A stretch of 40,951 nt of DNA from Candidatus Levybacteria bacterium CG_4_9_14_0_2_um_filter_35_21 (lineage in GTDB: Bacteria; Patescibacteriota; Microgenomatia; Levybacterales; UBA12049), in NCBI GenBank assembly GCA_002788395.1, contig PFRF01000009.1, positions 1 through 40,951 on the forward strand, given 5' to 3'. A program made the position numbers and the translations under genes. The notes under the pieces are model-generated. The model was not told the origin of the DNA. It ran no database searches and saw only the letters and a program-made list of their open reading frames with translations. Shown piece by piece: positions 18,301-24,723 of the stretch; positions within the stretch are counted from its first letter, which is position 1, and each line of letters begins with the position of its first letter.

Positions 18301-18781
18301 CAGAATATAAAGTTTTTCCGGTAACATTATCTTGTGTTGCTGTAAAGAATGCTCCGGGAGATCTAACCAATTGATTTACAACCGCTCTTTCTATCCCATT
18401 TACAACAAATGTCCCTCTGTCTGTCATTTGCGGCATATCTCCTAAAAATACTTCCTGGTCTAGCTGGGAACCTGTTTTTTTGTTGATTAAAGTGGCATTA
18501 ACGTAAAGCGGAGCATCGTAGGTAAGTCCTTTTTTAAGACAAAGTTGTGGTTGATTAGAGTTTTTACCAATTTTATAATCCTTAAGGACTAACGTCCAGT
18601 TTTTCTCTGTAAAATCTTCAATTGGAGAAATCTCCTGTAAAACCTCAGCGATTCCTTTATCTAAGAACCACTGATATGATTTCTTTTGAGTGGCAAGTAA
18701 GTCTATTTTTGGCAGATGTGTATATTCCTTACCCCAATTTTCTCTTAATTTGTTGTTCTGTTTAATGTCTGACTTCGGCAT
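15341..18781 (-). CDS. rpoB: DNA-directed RNA polymerase subunit beta
   Basis: 1146 residues with the RpoB landmarks: the rifampicin-region segment ([20 protein letters not shown], with N and S/T substitutions compared with E. coli), the [17 protein letters not shown] fork loop, [24 protein letters not shown] and [21 protein letters not shown]. The C-terminus carries an extra acidic, alanine-rich tail of about 70 residues ([20 protein letters not shown] and on) with no known role. It is first in the unit, with its own promoter (18869-18898) and an 80-nt leader. The rplJ-rplL genes that often precede it are not here. Confidence 0.98.
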   Translation of the reverse strand: [1146 protein letters not shown]

Positions 18782-18815
18782 CGGCTTAATTTCTGGAAGG
18801 ATTTAGTTTTTACAC

Positions 18816-18852
18816 AAAAAAAATGCACGAGGATTACCCCTCTTAAATCCTT
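18816..18852 (-). promoter_or_regulatory. Possible attenuator hairpin in the rpoB leader
   Basis: In the rpoB leader RNA, AGGATT (18851-18846) can pair with AATCCT (18835-18830), or GAGG with CCTC (18842-18829); five nt later come eight U residues (18823-18816). This looks like a weak intrinsic terminator placed between promoter and gene. Attenuation is inference; the stem is short. Confidence 0.35.
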
Positions 18853-18868
18853 TATATAAAGTGTTAAA

Positions 18869-18898
18869 GTTATACCATACCAAATTATAGGCTGTCAA
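18869..18898 (-). promoter_or_regulatory. Promoter of rpoB-rpoC
   Basis: On the minus strand a perfect TTGACA (18898-18893), an 18-nt spacer and TATAAC (18874-18869) with an upstream TG (TGGTATAAC, extended -10). Predicted start near 18862. Confidence 0.75.
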
Positions 18899-19010
18899 GC
18901 ACTAAAAAATATTAAGTGCGCTGACCCCTCGACAATTGTACCATGAAGCGTAAACGAATAGTTCTGAAAAGCCGAATGGCAAAATGTGTGGGGTCAAGCA
19001 TCAAAATTAT
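18899..19010. repeat. Inverted-repeat element between DUF2207 gene and rpoB promoter
   Basis: TGACCCC (18922-18928) and GGGGTCA (18990-18996) face each other across 61 nt; a GC pair outside them extends the match with one bulge. Inside is the palindrome ACAATTGT (18932-18939). A second short repeat, GCACT/AGTGC, lies at 18899-18919. It has the look of a small noncoding palindromic element, or a terminator for the DUF2207 gene; there is no clear U run. Confidence 0.4.
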
Positions 19011-20666
19011 TTACCAACTTCCTCCACCTCCGCCACCTCCACCTCCGCCGGAAAATCCTCCTCCGCCCGCTCCGGAAGAGGAAGATGGAGCAGAGGTAGT
19101 AATATTTGAATTCATCGAGGAATAAAAACTCCCGTAACTAAGATAAAATGGAGTATGGCCGTGATACCAGGTCGGATTGTAGTCCGGTTTAATTATCTTT
19201 AGTTGCTCCATAAATTTATCTATGTATCCCAAAGCTATAGTATATGGAATCATTTGTTCTACTACATATAATTGTTTTGCCTGCCATTTATAATTTCTGT
19301 CCATAGATTTTAAAAACAATTTTAGTCTATCTATTTTAAAATCTACTTCATCTCCCAACGGCGTTCTCCCATTTAGCTTAATTCCCAAAAATAGCAAAAT
19401 TCCGGCAAGAATAATATTTAAAGTTGATAAGGAGATAACGGCGGCAAAAATAAGTAATATTTTCTGGGTTTTCGGATTTTTAGTATAATATTTTTTCTCA
19501 ACTAAAATTTTAAATACATGTTTTTCCATATCCGCAAAAGTTTTATAAAAATCTGTTTTTAAATCCGATAATTTAACCGTCTTACCATTTTCGAAAAGAC
19601 GGTTGAATAATCTTTTTTCATAACTATTTAAATTTTCGTCCGCCTCTTTTAATTTAACCATTGATTGATCCCCACCGCTAACCTGAACGCCTAAAATCTT
19701 TTTCGGTTTTTTAGTTTGCTCTAGTCGAAGATACTTCCTAATTGCCAAATCAAAAATTGTTGCTACGACATCATCCCGCTCTAATTTTGTCGAATCGATT
19801 GTTCCGGCCAAAGCAGGAGCAAGCCTCTGTTCTTTTTCGTCTTTAGGGATTTCAAAATTAACAGACGGATGCCCGAATCTTTTTTTATTTTTGTGTTTTT
19901 GATACCAATAAATTAAATATCCGGGCAAAAGAATATTAAAACCAATATAAATTAACCAGTAAATGTCAAAAATAAAAGTAAAAAACCGCTCCGGAATACT
20001 TTTTGGCAACTCTTTAATTAAAAAGCTTTTAGGAAAAGTATTAACAGGAAAGCTTGCAACTGCAGTTAAACCATTCTTTGGAAAAAGTAAATTAATTGAA
20101 GCGGAATTTTCTATAATATTGCAGTTATTGTTCTTGCTCCCGTAAGCTCCGGAAAAACAGATAAAACCGGTTTGTTTGGCACTAAAATCCGTATTAATAC
20201 TTATGTTTGCTTTTTCAATTAAAACTTGCCATCCGTTTCCGGTGCCGTTCCAATAAATCTCGTCATGATCGGGAAAATTGCTACCGATTCCGTTTTCTAC
20301 AGTATAGGAGATTTTATAGATATGAAGTCCGGAAATAGTTTGGTTTGCTTTTCCAATTTTATATTCTATTTGGTCTTGAGTTTGGGTTGTTGCGAAGTTT
20401 TCGTTAAGATTATCCCTTTGAATCTTAACGTTATTTATTTTAATAACTCTAAATAAATTACCGACCTTTGTATAGAGAGGAATATAGCGGTAAATCCCAT
20501 GTCTATCCAAACTTTCAAAATCATAATTAATAGTTTCTGTAATATCCATTAATCCGTTTTTATGGGCAGTAATGTTTACATCAAAAGAGCGGATTACTTC
20601 GGCATAGGCAAAAGGGGGTTTTATGAATAAAAATGCAGCGATTAAAAATAAAATTATTCTCTTCAC
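19011..20666 (-). CDS. DUF2207-family membrane protein with glycine-rich tail
   Basis: 551 residues, started at GTG 20666. A signal peptide (MKRIILFLIAAFLFIKPPFAYA) precedes an extracellular beta-rich DUF2207 domain (RSFDVNITAHKNGLMDITETI). A membrane helix follows at about 234-255, then a cytoplasmic domain, two more hydrophobic segments near 400-430, and a terminal GGGGFSGGGGGGGGGGSW-type tail, which is characteristic of this family. Function is unproven; the family is common in Gram-positives and CPR bacteria and is presumed to be envelope-associated. A perfect TATAAT 7 nt before the GTG predicts a leaderless transcript. Confidence 0.85.
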   Translation of the reverse strand: MKRIILFLIAAFLFIKPPFAYAEVIRSFDVNITAHKNGLMDITETINYDFESLDRHGIYRYIPLYTKVGNLFRVIKINNVKIQRDNLNENFATTQTQDQIEYKIGKANQTISGLHIYKISYTVENGIGSNFPDHDEIYWNGTGNGWQVLIEKANISINTDFSAKQTGFICFSGAYGSKNNNCNIIENSASINLLFPKNGLTAVASFPVNTFPKSFLIKELPKSIPERFFTFIFDIYWLIYIGFNILLPGYLIYWYQKHKNKKRFGHPSVNFEIPKDEKEQRLAPALAGTIDSTKLERDDVVATIFDLAIRKYLRLEQTKKPKKILGVQVSGGDQSMVKLKEADENLNSYEKRLFNRLFENGKTVKLSDLKTDFYKTFADMEKHVFKILVEKKYYTKNPKTQKILLIFAAVISLSTLNIILAGILLFLGIKLNGRTPLGDEVDFKIDRLKLFLKSMDRNYKWQAKQLYVVEQMIPYTIALGYIDKFMEQLKIIKPDYNPTWYHGHTPFYLSYGSFYSSMNSNITTSAPSSSSGAGGGGFSGGGGGGGGGGSW

Positions 20667-20673
20667 TACGTCA

Positions 20674-20679
20674 ATTATA
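20674..20679 (-). promoter_or_regulatory. -10 element predicting a leaderless DUF2207 transcript
   Basis: Perfect TATAAT on the minus strand, 7 nt from the GTG start at 20666. Confidence 0.5.
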
Positions 20680-20708
20680 GCTTATGAGGATAAAGAAAAA
20701 AAATGAAC

Positions 20709-21089
20709 TTAGGGACTTCTATTCTGAAAGAGGCCAATCATGTTTCCTTCGCTATCTCTAAAATAAGCCGCCCATCCCATATCACCAATTTCCATTTTTG
20801 GACGGATTATCTTTCCACCATGCTCGGTTATTTTCTTACCGGCTTCTTCGATATCTTCTACGCTAATCGTAACAACCGGATATTGAAACTCATCCTTTCT
20901 TTCCATAAGTCCACCATTAATAAAACCGGACTCTTTCGGCATTCTCTTATCATCTATTGGACCTGTTACCACAATCGTATAGTTCATCTCGGGTATCTCG
21001 TTAATTTGCCACCCAAAAACATCCCTATAAAATGCTTGAGCACGCTTTATATCATCTGTGGGTATTTCGAAGTGAACTACTTTGTTCAT
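20709..21089 (-). CDS. VOC (glyoxalase/bleomycin-resistance) family protein
   Basis: About 126 residues from the ATG at 21089 (MNKVVHFEIPTDDIKRAQAF). The beta-alpha-beta-beta-beta VOC pattern is clear: VVHFEIP strand with the metal-ligand histidine, FYRDVFGWQI, and the second module VVTISVEDIEEAGKKI with the GDMGWAAYFRDSEGNMIGLF end carrying the second glutamate region. Members are small cytoplasmic metalloenzymes or binding proteins; the substrate is unknown. The start at 21104 is rejected: CATAAT lies 6 nt before 21089, so the transcript probably starts at that ATG. Confidence 0.88.
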   Translation of the reverse strand: MNKVVHFEIPTDDIKRAQAFYRDVFGWQINEIPEMNYTIVVTGPIDDKRMPKESGFINGGLMERKDEFQYPVVTISVEDIEEAGKKITEHGGKIIRPKMEIGDMGWAAYFRDSEGNMIGLFQNRSP

Positions 21090-21450
21090 AATTGCATTAT
21101 GCACCCGAAATATTAAATTTATGTAAAAGAAACATAAGGAGCCGGTAGGAACTCCTCTGTTTATGATTTACGACTTAAGATTTATGAATCGGAGAAGAAT
21201 ATTAAGAGTATTTGCAATCCAACAAAGAACGTTAAATTTTTGTAATTGAGTGCGTCAGGGGAATTCCTCAGCTCACTGAAAGTGAGATTGAGGATGGGGT
21301 GAAATTACCCGACAAACGAAAGAACAAAAATAGTTCGGCTTGGCTTGCAAAAAGTTTCTGCTTCTCTTTTCGATAAAAGAGAAGAAATATTAAAAAAATG
21401 ATATTTAATTTACTTTTAGCAAAGAAGTATCCTTGAGCTAAAAAGGAAAA
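21090..21450. other. Intergenic region with hairpins
   Basis: About 360 bases without a gene. Contents: CATAAT for the VOC gene (21096-21101); a bulged 12-bp hairpin at 21265-21294 (TCCTCA and CTCACT against AGTGAG and TGAGGA); a perfect 10-bp hairpin CTTCTCTTTT-CGAT-AAAAGAGAAG at 21361-21384; and CCTTGA/TCAAGG (21431-21456) overlapping the thermonuclease stop. None has a clear terminator U tract on the minus strand. No small ORF is convincing. Confidence 0.55.
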
Positions 21451-22197
21451 TCAAGGAAGGGATTCGCACGCAAGTCCGTCTTTGTCGGCATCAAGCCTGT
21501 GAGGGTCGCTACCGGGTCCTCCCTGAGAAATAAAGAAAATCTGAGCTTGGGCATGAGTTGCAAAATCCGAACAATCCTTATCCCCTCCGCTGTAAACCGC
21601 AATAGTTTTGACGGGAACTTGATTTATTTTTTGAACAGACGGATTAGTAATAATTATTTGTTTTATAGTTGGCTTGGGAACACTCAAGGGACATGAATTC
21701 CATAGGCCTAAATTATTCTCCCTTGCATATTTTTCAAAGGCATTAAACTTATTTAAAAACTTAGTTGGGTATTGTCTATAACTAAAAGCAAAGCCTTGTT
21801 TTACCATTTCTCCGTTTACAAAAGTTGCCTTACTATCCGGTAAATATACGAAACGGAGAAGTCTTTTATATTTATCTCTGTTTCCTTGCGATGCATCATC
21901 AACAAGTCTTACATATTTTCCTAAAACAAAAAACTTCATTTTATCCGATGCCGCTTTGCCAAAGCATTGAACAGGCTTTTTCGGATCAACTGTTTCGGAA
22001 GTATCAATTCCCAAAAGCCTTACACTCTCATTTTTACCACGAACATTAACCATAATCGTATCTCCATCTGTAACTTTAACTACTCTAAAAAGCTTTTGCT
22101 TATCCATTTCCGTTTCCACATAAGAAAAGGCAGCTTTAGTATTAAAAGCGGATATAAATAATGTAAAAAAGATAACAAGAATAAATAATTTTTTCAT
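21451..22197 (-). CDS. Secreted thermonuclease (SNase-like) with Excalibur domain
   Basis: 248 residues. An N-terminal signal peptide (MKKLFILVIFFTLFISAF) is followed by a staphylococcal-nuclease OB-fold: VVKVTDGDTIMV, VRLLGIDTSET, a DKYKRLLRFVYL strand (arginine-containing) and YARENNLGLW at its end. The C-terminal 45 residues, beginning DKDCSDF and ending DADKDGLACESL, are an Excalibur calcium-binding domain (DxDxDGxxCE). It would be exported and cut DNA or RNA outside the cell, plausibly for nucleotide scavenging, which fits the limited biosynthesis of CPR bacteria (inference). Confidence 0.92.
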   Translation of the reverse strand: MKKLFILVIFFTLFISAFNTKAAFSYVETEMDKQKLFRVVKVTDGDTIMVNVRGKNESVRLLGIDTSETVDPKKPVQCFGKAASDKMKFFVLGKYVRLVDDASQGNRDKYKRLLRFVYLPDSKATFVNGEMVKQGFAFSYRQYPTKFLNKFNAFEKYARENNLGLWNSCPLSVPKPTIKQIIITNPSVQKINQVPVKTIAVYSGGDKDCSDFATHAQAQIFFISQGGPGSDPHRLDADKDGLACESLP

Positions 22198-22239
22198 TTA
22201 TTTAATATTATTTTACGCGGTAGTAGTTGCCGAATATTG

Positions 22240-23718
22240 CTAAATTTTTAATAATTGTTTATATATCTCTACCATTGCAAGGGTATCTAATTTACAATAT
22301 TCTTCAAGGTCGTTTAAAATTTGATCTTTAGAACTTTCCCGTTTGCCATCTAAAAATGCTTCCATCCACAATCTTTTTGCAGCATCTCCTTCGTGTATTC
22401 CGAGCTCTTTATAGGAAAGCTCTGTTACCAAAACCGGTAAAACTTTTTTAAGTGATGCACTCCCGCCAAAATCCTTATGAACATACCAGTTGCAGGAAAA
22501 AGGAATCATTAAATCAATAATCCTCTCATTTAACTCTTCGTAAAATTGCTCAAATTCTGGTAAGAGTTTTCCAAGCGATTTATTACAGTTTTTTTCAAAA
22601 CTTTCACTCCAAACTATTACTGATCCTTTCGTACCGATATTTAACTTAATTGATTCACTTAGAGCTTTTGCCGGATTTGAATTCTCCTTATGTAAATACA
22701 TATAATGCTTAATCTCTTCGTCAGGTTTATCCATTACATGCAGTGAATACTGAAACGGAATTTGCTGGTACGGAGTTAAACCGTCAAAATAGGGAATAAC
22801 ACTTGAAAGTGTTTCGTAGTCTAAAAAGTAAAGCGGAAATACTAATTTTTTAATAAACTTTCCTATTTTCTTTTTATCGATAATTTTTCTATTCTGTTTT
22901 GTTGCTAAGATTTGAAGTTTTTGTTTGTCTGTTAATGAAAAAAATCTATCATGGATGTCTATTAGCTTTTTAATTTTAAGGTTTTCCAGCTCTCCGATTT
23001 TGACAGCATTTACCATAAATAAATCGTAAATACTTTCCGGATCAACTGTGGTAAGAGTGCGATAAATATTTAACCATTCCCCAAAAGAATTTCCTTTGGC
23101 AAGAGAAGGTGAAATATCCGGAATTTTAGAAGAAGCAGCAACTTGTAAGGCGTTTTTAATATTAACTTTTGTTTCTTCTTTTCTTGCTTTAACTTTTTCG
23201 GTTATGTCCGAAATGGCTGTTATTTTATTTATATCTATATCTCCGCTACGGACATATTCGCTATTTACATGAATAACGGCAATTTTGTTAATTTTATAAC
23301 CGCATCCCTCAAGAACAACCATCTGAAACGCCAGATCAAATTCATGTTCGGGTTTTACTTTAGTGCTTGATTTTATTTCGTATAAATCAACTATCTTTTC
23401 ACCAACAACTACAATAACGTCACAAATAAATGTAATTTGTCCGTACTCAAAACGTCCCTGAAATATTGTTTTTACACCATCTTTCAACGCCTTTATTGTT
23501 CGCGCAGGAAGATTCAAATATTCATCGTAACCATTAAAACCAATTCGCACTCCGTTTGGGAAAAGTTGCTCTGCATATTTTTCAAACAAATTCCCTTCAT
23601 CAAAAATTGCTTGAAGAGTTTCACTTACCGGAGGTAGTTTATTTTTATCATGCTTTTTAAGCCACAACCATGCAGGGTGCTTGAGGAATAACATGTAGTC
23701 GGATTTTGAGATTTGCAT
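22240..23718 (-). CDS. DUF2779 protein: Cas4/PD-(D/E)XK-like nuclease plus DEDD-type exonuclease-like domain
   Basis: 492 residues. The N-terminal half begins ISKSDYMLFLKHPAWLWLKK (a Cas4-like opening) and has an aspartate strand (CDVIVV) followed by DLYEIKSST, fitting a PD-(D/E)XK active site. The C-terminal half carries FLDYETLSSVIP (first D and E), a later acidic segment and LEEYCKLDTLAMVEIY, matching the last YxxxD motif of DEDDy exonucleases; this is the DUF2779 region. Such two-nuclease proteins are known in bacteria but lack an assigned role. It is divergent from the retron-like locus and shares its intergenic region. A TATAAT at 23744-23739 precedes the ATG by 20 nt. Confidence 0.75.
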   Translation of the reverse strand: MQISKSDYMLFLKHPAWLWLKKHDKNKLPPVSETLQAIFDEGNLFEKYAEQLFPNGVRIGFNGYDEYLNLPARTIKALKDGVKTIFQGRFEYGQITFICDVIVVVGEKIVDLYEIKSSTKVKPEHEFDLAFQMVVLEGCGYKINKIAVIHVNSEYVRSGDIDINKITAISDITEKVKARKEETKVNIKNALQVAASSKIPDISPSLAKGNSFGEWLNIYRTLTTVDPESIYDLFMVNAVKIGELENLKIKKLIDIHDRFFSLTDKQKLQILATKQNRKIIDKKKIGKFIKKLVFPLYFLDYETLSSVIPYFDGLTPYQQIPFQYSLHVMDKPDEEIKHYMYLHKENSNPAKALSESIKLNIGTKGSVIVWSESFEKNCNKSLGKLLPEFEQFYEELNERIIDLMIPFSCNWYVHKDFGGSASLKKVLPVLVTELSYKELGIHEGDAAKRLWMEAFLDGKRESSKDQILNDLEEYCKLDTLAMVEIYKQLLKI

Positions 23719-23738
23719 AATATGAAAGCAACATGTTA

Positions 23739-23744
23739 ATTATA
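23739..23744 (-). promoter_or_regulatory. -10 element of the DUF2779 gene
   Basis: Perfect TATAAT on the minus strand, 20 nt from the ATG at 23718; leader of about 12 nt without a Shine-Dalgarno. Confidence 0.45.
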
Positions 23745-23761
23745 GCATGCGAAATGAAAAA

Positions 23762-23785
23762 TGACTACCAGTCAATATACTTGAC
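23762..23785. promoter_or_regulatory. Overlapping palindromic operator at the retron promoter
   Basis: TGACT-ACC-AGTCA (23762-23774) is a perfect 5-bp inverted repeat; its right arm, read as GTCAA (23771-23775), pairs again with TTGAC (23781-23785). Thus three half-sites sit in 24 bp and the last is the -35 box itself. This arrangement is typical of repressor operators. The nearest candidate repressor is the XRE-type protein encoded at 24420-24701. Confidence 0.5.
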
Positions 23786-23809
23786 AAAGTAAAATATTTT
23801 ATGTATATT
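23781..23809 (+). promoter_or_regulatory. Near-consensus promoter of the retron-like RNA
   Basis: TTGACA (23781-23786), 17-nt spacer, TATATT (23804-23809). Predicted transcription start near 23816. With the rpoB and tuf promoters it is one of the best sigma70 matches in the window. Confidence 0.7.
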
Positions 23810-23815
23810 AATTAC

Positions 23816-24110
23816 GACAGCTTTGGCTGCAATCTTGTACCTTAACATCACTGAATGTCTATTCTAACCCATCAGTAAAGATTAATTCTTTACTCAATCA
23901 TTTACTGATTGACTTAAGACGTTCTTTTTTGAATGTCGCAAGACGTATTAAAACTACGTTTTGCATTTTCCGGCGCCGGTATTCTTATATCGATAGTTGC
24001 AAGTAAGGTAACAACACTACTTCTTCAAAAGAAATAACTATACTTCGGCACTAGCAAAAAGAATTAAGGTGATCCCATCACTTTTCATAAAGGGGGGACG
24101 AATACGGCAC
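23816..24110 (+). ncRNA. Candidate retron msr-msd RNA (boundaries uncertain)
   Basis: About 345 nt lie between the promoter start and the 66-residue ORF, and they are densely structured. Consecutive hairpins: CAGC/GCTG (23818-23829); AGTAAAG/CTTTACT (23874-23894); CAATCA/TGATTG (23895-23911); GACGTTC/GAATGTC with one GU pair (23918-23937); a 10-bp stem GCAAGACGTA/TACGTTTTGC (23938-23964); the palindrome CCGGCGCCGG (23970-23979); an interrupted stem 23993-24041; and AAGGTGAT/ATCACTTT (24066-24084). Tandem short hairpins then longer stems are the layout of an msr-msd RNA. Possible outer a1/a2 arms are TACCTTAA (23838-23845) with TTAAGGTG (24064-24071). The branching G and msd limits cannot be fixed by eye. 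Confidence 0.5.
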
Positions 24111-24114
24111 TGTA

Positions 24115-24155
24115 GTCTTCTCTACGTCGTAGAAAACTGCAGAGAAAGTAGGTGA
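24115..24155 (+). promoter_or_regulatory. Hairpin and Shine-Dalgarno before the 66-residue ORF
   Basis: TCTAC-GTC-GTAGA (24121-24133) extended by GTAGT/ACTGC (24112-24140), followed by AGGTGA (24150-24155) 6 nt before the ATG at 24162. A clear ribosome site supports translation of the small ORF. Confidence 0.5.
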
Positions 24156-24161
24156 TATATC

Positions 24162-24359
24162 ATGGCAAGATATGCTTTCCAAGAGCTTATTGATAACATC
24201 AATAAGCTTGCAAGGGCAGGAGTGTTGGGATCGGAAGATAAAATCTTCTTCCTAAAATCCATTAAGGATTTGAGACACGCTTTTAGCGTAAACGACTCTC
24301 GAGAAATTGAGAAGTTGGTCAATAAAATCTGTAAGGGTCTTTTGAAGAGTGTGTTTTAA
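24162..24359 (+). CDS. Unknown 66-residue protein of the retron-like locus
   Basis: MARYAFQELIDNINKLARAG start; a compact, probably all-helical, basic protein with a DKIFFLKSIKDLRHAF segment and a C-terminal lysine-rich amphipathic helix ending in hydrophobic residues. No family recognised, no membrane helix and no cysteine. It is the first ORF after the structured RNA, has the best Shine-Dalgarno in the locus and lies 60 nt before the HTH gene. Candidate roles are a small effector (toxin), an RT or msDNA-binding partner, or a second regulator. An antisense ORF over the same bases (24122-24322) lacks a ribosome site and is not favoured. Confidence 0.6.
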   Translation: MARYAFQELIDNINKLARAGVLGSEDKIFFLKSIKDLRHAFSVNDSREIEKLVNKICKGLLKSVF

Positions 24360-24419
24360 TTCTTCAACCTTAATATCTTTTACAAAAACCGAAGGAAACT
24401 TAGATTTTTATAAGAGATT

Positions 24420-24701
24420 ATGAATTACGGAAAAGCAATTAGAACAATTAGAGCTAGTAAAGGGATTACTCAAAAAGAATTTAGTAATGTGTTGGATCTT
24501 GATCCAAGCTACATTTCTAGAATTGAACAAAATACAAGAACTCCCAGTACGGAATTGCTAGAGTTAATTGCTAAAAAATTAGATATACCATTCTATTTAT
24601 TAATATTGCTTGCATCTGAAAAAAATGACTTAAAGAATATTGAATCTCAGGATGCAGAAAAAATTGGCAGAAATTTATTACAAATTTTACTTCAGAAATA
24701 A
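24420..24701 (+). CDS. XRE-family helix-turn-helix regulator
   Basis: 93 residues. The first 60 are a Cro/CI-type HTH: GKAIRTIRASKGITQKEFSN (helices 1-2), then DPSYISRIEQNTRTPS (recognition helix) and LLELIAKKLDIPF. The remaining 30 form an acidic then amphipathic helix (EKIGRNLLQILLQ) that may dimerise or bind a partner. It stands 22 nt before the reverse transcriptase. HTH proteins are known accessory genes of some retron types, where they act as effector or regulator. The palindromes at 23762-23785 are an obvious possible target. A TATAAG lies 5 nt before the ATG, perhaps an internal promoter. Confidence 0.85.
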   Translation: MNYGKAIRTIRASKGITQKEFSNVLDLDPSYISRIEQNTRTPSTELLELIAKKLDIPFYLLILLASEKNDLKNIESQDAEKIGRNLLQILLQK

Positions 24702-24723
24702 ACTTTTTGCTTTAATAAAGTAA

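Noticed and set aside
18943-19125. Plus-strand ORF with a long proline run
   Set aside because: It is the antisense of the glycine-rich tail of the DUF2207 protein; it has no ribosome site or promoter.
21265-21294. Terminator for the thermonuclease gene
   Set aside because: The hairpin is good but no U run follows on the minus strand, and it is about 160 nt from the stop.
24122-24322. Minus-strand 66-codon ORF opposite the small retron-locus ORF
   Set aside because: No Shine-Dalgarno or promoter, whereas the plus-strand ORF has both.
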